Shown: in pieces, positions 42,867-49,425 of the stretch
How the letters are laid out: each line of letters starts with the position of its first letter
Position numbering within the stretch: position 1 is the first letter of the stretch
Assembly (NCBI GenBank): GCA_934454125.1
Contig: CAKSFA010000009.1
Span: 1-59,193, forward strand
DNA length: 59,193 nucleotides
Reading direction: 5' to 3'
Origin: an uncultured Eubacteriales bacterium
GTDB taxonomy: Bacteria; Bacillota; Clostridia; Oscillospirales; Acutalibacteraceae
The notes under the pieces: generated by a model
What the model saw: only the letters and a program-made list of their open reading frames with translations
What the model was told of the DNA's origin: nothing
The model's database searches: none
Position numbers and translations under genes: made by a program

Positions 42867-43207
42867 GGAAGATCACCTTTCTATGTTGATTCTGTGATAT
42901 TGATGGGATGATTGATTTTTTGATTATTTTTATTTGTGTAAGTTTGGATTTGGAATTTCTTAGGTTAGGAAGATATATTTTCTTTTTATATTTAGAAGTA
43001 GTAGTAGGGATTGTTAAAAGTGTTGAGAAGAAGAAGAAGAAAAGAAAAAACAAGACTTTTTGATGATGATTGGTTGTTAATAAAGGTTTGGAATGGTTGT
43101 TGGAAAATTTTGTAGTTAGAAAAGTGTTGTTGAAATTGTGGAAAACTTTGTGAACAATGTGGAAAACAAGTTGAAATTTTTGTGAAATTTTATTTTATAT
43201 AGGTATG
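42867..43207. other. oriC candidate in the dnaA-dnaN intergenic region
   Basis: 341 bp, gene-free and AT-rich. In the order used by Bacillus-type origins (DnaA boxes, DnaA-trio, AT-rich tract), reading from dnaA to dnaN: DnaA-box-like sites TGTGGAAAA at 43158-43166 and 43137-43145 (8/9 to TGTGGATAA), TGTTAATAA at 43075-43083 and TGTTGAGAA at 43021-43029 (7/9), all in the same orientation; a TAG-trio run at 42993-43007; and the AT-rich stretch AGATATATTTTCTTTTTATA (42971-42990) as probable unwinding element. An AAG-repeat (43028-43040) is a secondary trio-like tract. Origin function is inferred from position and these elements. Confidence 0.75.
42993..43007 (+). other. DnaA-trio element
   Basis: Five consecutive triplets TAG-AAG-TAG-TAG-TAG read on the plus strand, followed by GGG. 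In Bacillus the DnaA-trio (5'-TAG repeats) next to a DnaA box and an AT-rich tract is bound as single strand by DnaA to open the origin. Confidence 0.65.
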
Positions 43208-44521
43208 TTATCTGTCTCGAATATTTTTGATAATATCCTGGACAGTGGCTTTTATTTTTGGATTTTTTTCAATTTTTTTGTCCATTTGTTGCATGGCATA
43301 AACTACAGTAGAATGATCTCTGCCACCAAATTCTTTTCCAATTGAATCATATGGTAATTGTGTGATATCTCTTACAATGTACATTGCAACCTGTCTTGCA
43401 TTTGAAATATTTGAAGATCGTTTTTGAGAACGAATATCATCTGCGGTTGTTCCAAATGTTCTACCTACTTCTTCAATGATTTTTTCAATTGTTAATGGTG
43501 CAGGTTGATCATTGTTGATAATATCGCTAATGGCCATCTGCGCCATTTTTATGCTTGGCGGTGTTCGTTCAAGCAAACAATGTGCCTGTATCTTTTTTAC
43601 TGCACCTTCAAGCTGCCGAATATTATTTTTCAGCTTATTAGCGATATATTCTGAGACTGCATCTGGCAAATCAAGTTCAAGTAATTCAGCTTTCCGTTTA
43701 ATAATTGCCATGCGGGTTTCAAAATCTGGCGGTTGAATATCTGCCGGAAGACCCCATTCGAATCGGGTTAATAGACGTTCTTCCAGAGTGGCAATATCTT
43801 TTGGGGGTCGGTCAGAGGTTAAAACGATTTGTTTTTTTGCTTCGTACAGTGCATTAAAGGTATGAAAAAATTCTTCCTGTGTTGATTCCTTACCTGCAAT
43901 AAATTGAATATCGTCGACAAGTAGAACGTCTGACTTTCTATACTTTTGCCTGAATTTTGACGTCGTTCCACGGCGAATTGCTTCAATCAGTTCGTTTGCA
44001 AATTCGTCTCCTTTTGTATAAACAATATTTGTTTCAGGATTGTTTTTTTGAATCTCATTGCAAATCGCATATAGCAGATGAGTTTTGCCCAGACCCGAAT
44101 TGCCGTAAATAAACAGTGGATTATATAGCATAGCTGGTTTTGTTGCAACAGCCATTGCGGCAGCGTTTGCAAATTTATTGGAAGAACCAACAATAAAAGT
44201 TTCAAAGGTATATTCATAATCATCGCTTTTTTTAGGTGTTTCTTTTAAAATACTTTTTTCTTCAGTTTGCTCTTGAGTTAAAATTTTAATTTGAAACTCA
44301 GAGCCCAATACATTTTGAAAAGAGGCCTTTAAATTTGTTTCATAAGATTTTAAAATAATATCTCTGTGGAAAGCGGTAGAAACTTTTAAAGTAACACAAC
44401 CGTTTGCAATATCCAAGTTGACCGGTTGGATTTTACTGATCCAAAGATTGTACGAAACTTCAGGAATTTGTTTTTTTAAATCTTCGCAGATTAAATTCCA
44501 TGCTTCAATAAAGGTTTCCAT
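43208..44521 (-). CDS. dnaA: Chromosomal replication initiator DnaA
   Basis: 437 aa. It binds DnaA boxes and opens the origin. Domain I begins IEAWNLICEDLKKQIPEVSY; domain III has Walker A GNSGLGKTH (140-148), Walker B DVLLVDDIQFIAGKEST and the single-strand-binding segment EATRRGTTSKF-like; domain IV ends with the DnaA-box-reading helix-turn-helix GGRDHSTVVYA. A longer frame starts at 44572, but ATG 44521 has TTGGAGG upstream. A promoter TTGAAA-17-TAGGAT lies 80-108 bases upstream. Confidence 0.97.
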   Translation of the reverse strand: METFIEAWNLICEDLKKQIPEVSYNLWISKIQPVNLDIANGCVTLKVSTAFHRDIILKSYETNLKASFQNVLGSEFQIKILTQEQTEEKSILKETPKKSDDYEYTFETFIVGSSNKFANAAAMAVATKPAMLYNPLFIYGNSGLGKTHLLYAICNEIQKNNPETNIVYTKGDEFANELIEAIRRGTTSKFRQKYRKSDVLLVDDIQFIAGKESTQEEFFHTFNALYEAKKQIVLTSDRPPKDIATLEERLLTRFEWGLPADIQPPDFETRMAIIKRKAELLELDLPDAVSEYIANKLKNNIRQLEGAVKKIQAHCLLERTPPSIKMAQMAISDIINNDQPAPLTIEKIIEEVGRTFGTTADDIRSQKRSSNISNARQVAMYIVRDITQLPYDSIGKEFGGRDHSTVVYAMQQMDKKIEKNPKIKATVQDIIKNIRDR

Positions 44522-44600
44522 GATTACCTCCAAAGTGAAAGATAAAAAGAATAAATTTGTTTTTTGTTTCATACAAATTTGTTTTGGGTATATTCAATTT

Positions 44601-44629
44601 ATCCTACCATAAAATCTGTTTTTTTTCAA
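44601..44629 (-). promoter_or_regulatory. Promoter of dnaA
   Basis: Minus strand: TTGAAA (44624-44629), a 17-base spacer and TAGGAT (44601-44606), 80 bp before the dnaA start. Confidence 0.6.
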
Positions 44630-44850
44630 ATCATTTTCTACTTCGTTTTTTATTTATCAAAAAAATTGCTGTATAAAAGCAGATGGCTTTTTTGTTTTCT
44701 TTTACCAAAATAAAAAAATGGTTCTCTGACCGTTCTGTTTTTCTTTCTTTTCATCTCGTTTTATGTTATATTTATTAAACAAATTCATTTGTCTTTGTAG
44801 TTTTATTTTTAAGAAATCAGTTTATTTCTTTGAATAACCTCTGTTTTTTG

Positions 44851-44880
44851 TTGACAGACTGCATAAATATGAAGTATAAT
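44851..44880 (+). promoter_or_regulatory. Promoter of rpmH-rnpA
   Basis: TTGACA (44851-44856), an 18-base spacer and TATAAT (44875-44880), 42 bp before rpmH. Confidence 0.85.
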
Positions 44881-44921
44881 ATTTAACTGCTAAGGTTTAT
44901 ATCCGAAAGGAGGATTCTTCA

Positions 44922-45056
44922 ATGCTCAGAACATATCAGCCAAAAAAATTGCACAGAAAAAAAGAACACGGCTTCAGAAAAAGAATGTCTGACCGAAATG
45001 GCCGTAAGGTTTTGGCACGTCGTAGAGCCAAGGGCAGAAAGCGCTTGTCCTACTAA
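44922..45056 (+). CDS. rpmH: Ribosomal protein bL34
   Basis: 44 aa: it begins MLRTYQPKKLHRKKEHGF, then RKRMSDRNGRKVLARRRAKG and ends RKRLSY, a textbook bL34 sequence. It is a small basic 50S protein. It has a strong Shine-Dalgarno (AAAGGAGGA) and a consensus promoter. It is first in the rpmH-rnpA-yidD-yidC-khpB cluster; a terminator-like hairpin separates it from rnpA, allowing much higher rpmH output. Confidence 0.97.
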   Translation: MLRTYQPKKLHRKKEHGFRKRMSDRNGRKVLARRRAKGRKRLSY

Positions 45057-45062
45057 GAGATA

Positions 45063-45098
45063 AGAAGGCTGCTGCAACGTAGCCTTTCTTTTTTATTT
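45063..45098 (+). terminator. Terminator between rpmH and rnpA
   Basis: AAGGCT (45065-45070) pairs with AGCCTT (45081-45086) around GCTGCAACGT, followed by TCTTTTTTATTTTT. It probably attenuates read-through into rnpA. Confidence 0.75.
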
Positions 45099-45122
45099 TT
45101 TACAAATTGGAATGGTTTGCTT

Positions 45123-45458
45123 ATGGACAAGTTTGTGCCATTAAATCAGAACAAAGATTTCAGGCGTCTTTATGCAAAAGGAAAATCATATATATCTTCG
45201 TCTGTGATTACTTATGTTGGTAAAAATCGCGTAAAACAGCTTCGGGTTGGCATTACTGCCAGCAAAAAAATTGGAAATGCTGTGCAACGCAATCGTGCTA
45301 GGCGACTGATTCGAGAAGCGACACGACTTTTAGCAGACGACATGCAGCATGGCTATGATCTTGTTTTTGTGGCAAGAACAAAAACTCCATTTGTAAAATG
45401 CCAGGAAGTGCAACGACTTATGAAAAAGCAGCTAAAAGAAGCAGGTGTAATTAAATGA
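45123..45458 (+). CDS. rnpA: RNase P protein component
   Basis: 111 aa from ATG 45123. It binds P RNA and precursor tRNA. The RNR motif is clear: KKIGNAVQRNRARRLIREA (about 54-72), after FRRLYAKGKSY and VGITASK. The C-terminal half DLVFVARTKTPFVK is typical. It overlaps yidD by 4 bp (ATGA) and follows the rpmH terminator. The Shine-Dalgarno is weak (TTGGAATGG). Confidence 0.94.
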   Translation: MDKFVPLNQNKDFRRLYAKGKSYISSSVITYVGKNRVKQLRVGITASKKIGNAVQRNRARRLIREATRLLADDMQHGYDLVFVARTKTPFVKCQEVQRLMKKQLKEAGVIK

Positions 45459-45694
45459 AACGGCTGCTAATTAAAGTGGTTCGTTTTTACCAGGTTGCCA
45501 TTTCACCTGCAAAAACACCGTGTTGCAAATATTATCCAACCTGCTCAAATTACGCCATTGAAGCGATTGAGCGTTTTGGAGCGTTGAAAGGCGGTTTTTT
45601 GGCAATTTACCGTATTTTGCGGTGTAATCCTTTTAGTAAAGGCGGGTATGACCCCGTGCCTGAAAAAAAGAAAAAGCATCACATAGAGGAGTAA
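45455..45694 (+). CDS. yidD: Membrane protein insertion efficiency factor YidD
   Basis: 79 aa. The three-cysteine region CCKYYPTCSNYAIEAIERFG and the following LRCNPFSKGGYDPVP are diagnostic. It helps YidC insert membrane proteins. It overlaps the rnpA stop (ATGA) and precedes yidC by 4 bp, the usual rnpA-yidD-yidC order. Confidence 0.95.
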   Translation: MKRLLIKVVRFYQVAISPAKTPCCKYYPTCSNYAIEAIERFGALKGGFLAIYRILRCNPFSKGGYDPVPEKKKKHHIEE

Positions 45695-45698
45695 TGCA

Positions 45699-46691
45699 AT
45701 GGACGGTATTTTTAATTTTTTCGGAAGCATTCTCGGCTATATTTTATGGTTTTTTTACTATATTGTCGGCAATTATGGCGTAGCAATTATTTTATTTACA
45801 ATTTTGTTAAAACTGATTTTATTTCCCCTTGCCGTCAAGCAGCAGAAATCCATGTCTGTTACCGCAAGAATCTCTGAAAAACAAAAAGAGCTTTCTCAAA
45901 AATATAAAAATGACAAAGCAAAATATCAGGAAGAATTGCAAAAGTTGTATGCCAAAGAAGGTGCAAGGCCTGGTGGCGGTTGTTTGGTTACGCTATTGCC
46001 TTTGCCTGTGATGATGGGATTATATTATACAATTTTAAATCCCTTACAGAATGCTTTGCACCTTTCAAGTGAAGTAATTACAAATGTATCAAATCTGCTG
46101 AATCAAATTCCGGGGGCAACCATGAATATGGGTGGCAGGCTCAGCGAGATTAATATTATTAAGCACTTTGACGAACTTGCGCCGTATTTGCATGATATTT
46201 TAGGTGCAGATTATGATAAGGTAGAAAGATTTAGCCATAGCTTTCACTTCTTGGGACTGGATCTATTGGGAACACCATCTACCTCTCCATGGTCGTCCAT
46301 GTTGTTTTTGATTCCACTGATTTGTTTGGTTGCTTCAATTGGTTCTCAGGTCTTTATGATGCTGACAAATGAGGCGATGAAAAATCAGCAGGGCTGTATG
46401 AAATTTGTAATGCTTGCATTGCCGTTATTTACTGCATGGCTTGCATGGACAATGCCTGGTGCTATCGGATTTTACTGGATTTGCAATACCATTACGATGT
46501 TCGTTCAAACTGTGGTAATCAATTATTTCTTCAGTTCTGGCCATATGGATGCAAAGACGCAGGCAAGACATGTTGCAAAAATGGTGATTGAGGAAGAAAA
46601 GGTTGTTGAAATACCGCCGGAGATGCGCAAACAGCTCTCTCAAAAAATAGAAACAGGCGGAAAACAAAAATCAAATAAAAAGAAAAAATAA
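45699..46691 (+). CDS. yidC: Membrane protein insertase YidC/OxaA (SpoIIIJ-type)
   Basis: 330 aa. It inserts and folds membrane proteins. About five membrane helices: the first at 11-35 (ILGYILWFFYYIVGNYGVAI), the helix beginning LVTLLPLPVMMGLYYTIL, then SMLFLIPLICLVASIGSQVF and FYWICNTITMFVQTVVINYFF. The 60-aa loop KQQKSMSVTARISEKQKEL is the coiled hairpin. No lipobox is visible at the N-terminus. In the first helix the residue at the position of the usual groove arginine is Lys38 (ILLKLILFPL). The C-terminus is Lys-rich. It is co-transcribed with yidD and khpB. Confidence 0.95.
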   Translation: MDGIFNFFGSILGYILWFFYYIVGNYGVAIILFTILLKLILFPLAVKQQKSMSVTARISEKQKELSQKYKNDKAKYQEELQKLYAKEGARPGGGCLVTLLPLPVMMGLYYTILNPLQNALHLSSEVITNVSNLLNQIPGATMNMGGRLSEINIIKHFDELAPYLHDILGADYDKVERFSHSFHFLGLDLLGTPSTSPWSSMLFLIPLICLVASIGSQVFMMLTNEAMKNQQGCMKFVMLALPLFTAWLAWTMPGAIGFYWICNTITMFVQTVVINYFFSSGHMDAKTQARHVAKMVIEEEKVVEIPPEMRKQLSQKIETGGKQKSNKKKK

Positions 46692-46721
46692 GAAAATTTA
46701 TTCTGATTTGGAGGTGATGCT

Positions 46722-47435
46722 GTGCTCAAGGAAGCAATTGCAACAGGAGAAACGGTTGAACAGGCGATTCAAAATGCCTGTGAGAAATTGGGCATTGAAG
46801 TTTGCGAGGATAATTTTGAAATATTGGAAATGCCTGCAAAAAAAACACTTGGTATTTTTGGCGGAAGCCTTGCAAAAGTACGAGTTTATATCAAAGAAGA
46901 CGGTGCAAAGGCGGCAGCCGATTATTTGCAACAAGTTTTACAACTAATGGGTAACCGAGATGTACAGGTTGAAATTGCCAAAGAAGACGCAGGTGCAATG
47001 CTGCAGGTAACCGGCGGCGATATGGGCTATATGATTGGGCACAGAGGAGAAACGCTTGATGCATTGCAATATTTATCGGGATTAATTGCAAACCAAATTG
47101 AGGATAGTTATTATAGAATTACGATAGATATCGGTAATTACCGTGATAAACGGAAAGAAACGTTGACTTCTCTTGGTTATAAAATGGCACAAAAAGCGCT
47201 GAAATCTGGCAGGAATTATACTTTAGAACCAATGAACCCTTATGAAAGAAGAATCATTCATGCAGCAGTCAGAGAAGTTCCCGGTGTTCAGTCTTGGTCA
47301 GTTGGAGAGGATCTTCAACGTCATATTGTGATTGGACCGGAAAGCGGAGAACGCAATCTAAATGCATGGCGCCGTACACCAAAGAAGAGACAAAACGGCA
47401 AAAGAGAGCATGCCGGAAGAAGTAAACAAGGCTAA
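46722..47435 (+). CDS. khpB: KhpB/Jag RNA-binding protein (SpoIIIJ-associated)
   Basis: 237 aa from a GTG start. Domains: Jag-N at about 1-50 (EAIATGETVEQAIQNACEKL), a type II KH domain about 80-150 (QVTGGDMGYMIGHRGETLDAL), and an R3H domain at about 155-215 (LKSGRNYTLEPMNPYERRII). It binds RNA, perhaps with KhpA, and in Firmicutes links to cell division. GGAGGTGA lies seven bases before the start. It is last in the cluster, 30 bp after yidC. Confidence 0.94.
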   Translation: MLKEAIATGETVEQAIQNACEKLGIEVCEDNFEILEMPAKKTLGIFGGSLAKVRVYIKEDGAKAAADYLQQVLQLMGNRDVQVEIAKEDAGAMLQVTGGDMGYMIGHRGETLDALQYLSGLIANQIEDSYYRITIDIGNYRDKRKETLTSLGYKMAQKALKSGRNYTLEPMNPYERRIIHAAVREVPGVQSWSVGEDLQRHIVIGPESGERNLNAWRRTPKKRQNGKREHAGRSKQG

Positions 47436-47507
47436 TTTTCAAAAATAGGCGGGGCGCCCAGAACAGGCAGCTCTGCCTTTTGATTTTATTTGGAAGAAAG
47501 GCATCGT

Positions 47508-48905
47508 ATGAAAATAAATGAAAAACATCACACAATTGCCGCGATTTCTACGGCACAGGGTGCAGGTGGTATTGGAATTATTCGGATTTCTGGTGTAAAT
47601 GCAGCTGAAATTGCAGATTGCGTGTTTACCTCGCCTTATGGTAAAACGATTGCTGCTGCAAGGGGATATACAGCATTATATGGAAAAGTACATATGCCAA
47701 TAGCAGAGAATGAAGCACCTGTATGGATTGATGAAGCGATTGCGTTGGTATTTCGGGCTCCTGCCAGTTTTACCGGCGAAGACGTAGTAGAACTTTCTTG
47801 CCACGGAGGGTTGACTGTAACTCAGCAAGTGCTGCGTGCTGTATTGCAAGCAGGGGCTGTGCCGGCGCAGGCAGGTGAATTTACCAAGCGTGCATTTTTG
47901 AATGGGAAGCTTGGTTTAACCGAAGCGGAATCGGTGATGCAGCTCATTTCTGCACAGGGTGAGCAAGCTGCAAAGGTGGCATTAGCTGGCCATCAGGGTG
48001 CGTTGCATAAAATAATCACGCAAATTCGGGAGCGGTTGGTTGCGGCAGCAGCGCATCTTTCTGCATGGGCGGATTACCCGGAGGAGGATATTGCACAGCT
48101 TACACCGGAATCGCTAAAAGAAGATTTGCAGACAGCAAATAATGAGATCGATCGCCTGCTAGCGCAATTTGGCGCAGGAAAAGCGCTGCGTGAAGGTGTC
48201 AATACGGTGATTGCGGGTCGCCCAAATGCCGGTAAATCGACCTTGATGAACCTGCTGGCTGGTTGTGAGCGTTCAATTGTAACGCCGCTGGCTGGCACTA
48301 CACGAGATGTTGTGGAGGAAACGGTTTTGCTCGGTGGTGTGCCACTACGATTGGCGGATACTGCAGGGTTGCATCAAACTGATGACCCGATTGAACAGCT
48401 TGGGATTGATCGGGCAAGAGAACGTTTGAAAACGGCAGAATTGGTTTTTGCAGTGTTTGATACTGCTTGCCCACTCAATGATGAAGATAGGGCTCTGACG
48501 GCGCAGTTACGCGGTTTTCCGGCAATTGCTGTTTTAAATAAAAGTGACTTGCCGCAGCAGGCAGATGTTGCATTTTTACAGGAGCAATTTGTGTATACCG
48601 TTGCGCTTTCTGCAATTTCAGGGGAGGGTTTGTCACAGCTTGCGCATGCGGTTACGCAAGTGCTACAGACTGCGACGTTGGATTCTGCTCAGGGAATTTT
48701 ATCGACAGAGCGTCAGCGTAATGCAGCACAACGGGCACAGCAGGCACTCTGCGAAGCGATTATGGCATTGGAAAATGGAGTGACTCTGGATGCTATTACT
48801 GTTTCGCTGGAGGGCGCAATTGCGGCATTGTTGGAGCTGACGGGTGAGAGAACTACCGATGCTGTAGTAGATGCAGTATTTGCACAGTTTTGTGTAGGAA
48901 AGTAG
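47508..48905 (+). CDS. mnmE: tRNA modification GTPase MnmE
   Basis: 465 aa. With MnmG it makes 5-carboxymethylaminomethyluridine at wobble positions. The N-terminal tetrahydrofolate-binding domain begins TIAAISTAQGAGGIGIIRISG. The inserted G domain has GRPNAGKSTLMN, DTAG(L) and NKSDLP motifs, and the C-terminus ends DAVFAQFCVGK, the CxGK catalytic motif. The start ATG 47508 has GAAAGG upstream; a TTG at 47490 is less likely. mnmG follows after a gene-free 0.5 kb. Confidence 0.96.
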   Translation: MKINEKHHTIAAISTAQGAGGIGIIRISGVNAAEIADCVFTSPYGKTIAAARGYTALYGKVHMPIAENEAPVWIDEAIALVFRAPASFTGEDVVELSCHGGLTVTQQVLRAVLQAGAVPAQAGEFTKRAFLNGKLGLTEAESVMQLISAQGEQAAKVALAGHQGALHKIITQIRERLVAAAAHLSAWADYPEEDIAQLTPESLKEDLQTANNEIDRLLAQFGAGKALREGVNTVIAGRPNAGKSTLMNLLAGCERSIVTPLAGTTRDVVEETVLLGGVPLRLADTAGLHQTDDPIEQLGIDRARERLKTAELVFAVFDTACPLNDEDRALTAQLRGFPAIAVLNKSDLPQQADVAFLQEQFVYTVALSAISGEGLSQLAHAVTQVLQTATLDSAQGILSTERQRNAAQRAQQALCEAIMALENGVTLDAITVSLEGAIAALLELTGERTTDAVVDAVFAQFCVGK

Positions 48906-48950
48906 AAGATGCGTTATTTTTTGAAATTATGAGTGTTATGTAAAAGTTGA

Positions 48951-48981
48951 TGCGTTTGTCGATTGTGACAGACGTATTTTT
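48951..48981 (+). terminator. Terminator of mnmE
   Basis: TGCGTTTGTC (48951-48960) pairs with GACAGACGTA (48967-48976), 10 bp with two G-U pairs and a 6-base loop, followed by TTTTT. Confidence 0.8.
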
Positions 48982-49158
48982 ATTTATAATAAACAGATAT
49001 AATGGGAAATTAGATGTTGTATTTGTTTAAAAGATACAGATGATTTTATGAAAATGGTATTGACTGTGAGGTTTTGGATAGAGTTGTGAGAAGGTGAATG
49101 GATTAGTGAAAAAATAGATAAAAGAAACAGATTTTGTTGTTTTTGTTTTAAATGATGG

Positions 49159-49211
49159 TAAAATGAACGTGCAGAAAACGTGCCTGTATTGGTACAAAAC
49201 AGGCTGTTTTT
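49159..49211 (+). ncRNA. Candidate short transcript with intrinsic terminator
   Basis: A TAAAAT box (49159-49164) with a weak TTGTTT 16 bases upstream is followed within 50 bases by GCCTGT (49182-49187)/ACAGGC (49199-49204) and a T-run. This could be a small RNA or an abortive leader; no family match is known to me. Confidence 0.25.
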
Positions 49212-49291
49212 GTGCATAAAGGTGCCATTAACAGGGAGTTTTAACAATTTCGTCATATTTGAGGGTGTAATCACGCAATTACAAATTGCGG

Positions 49292-49320
49292 TTGTTGCCC
49301 AGGGTTTGGTATGCTATAAT
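49292..49320 (+). promoter_or_regulatory. Promoter of mnmG
   Basis: TTGTTG (49292-49297), a 17-base spacer, TGC-extended TATAAT (49315-49320), 106 bp before the start. An inverted repeat GCAATT/AATTGC (49275-49289) overlies the upstream edge and could bind a regulator. Confidence 0.7.
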
Positions 49321-49425
49321 AAAAATGATTTGTGCCGAAAATTGGCTTTATAAAAATAGTTTTAAACGTGCGATTTGGTAACCAAAAGCAGCGGTTATAA
49401 AATTATGAATCAGGAGGAAATCTTT

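Larger units (their letters stand above)
44522..44921. other. dnaA-rpmH divergent intergenic region
   Basis: 400 bp, very AT-rich, with pyrimidine tracts on the plus strand and no open gene. It contains the divergent dnaA and rpmH promoters described separately. A few 7/9 DnaA-box-like sites (for example TTATCAAAA at 44654) are too weak to call. Much of the rest is T-rich sequence with no other element I can support. Confidence 0.6.
48906..49425. other. mnmE-mnmG intergenic region
   Basis: 520 bp without a gene. It holds the mnmE terminator, a short candidate transcript with its own terminator, and the mnmG promoter, each listed separately. The rest (about 48982-49130) is AT-rich with nothing recognisable. 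Confidence 0.55.

Noticed and set aside
43061..43070. TGATGATGAT as a second DnaA-trio
   Set aside because: It has GAT triplets in the wrong 5'-3' sense; trios need 5'-TAG or similar on the strand carrying the boxes.
47436..47490. Terminator between khpB and mnmE
   Set aside because: The GGCA/TGCC hairpin has only 4-5 bp; too weak to call, so khpB-mnmE read-through is possible.
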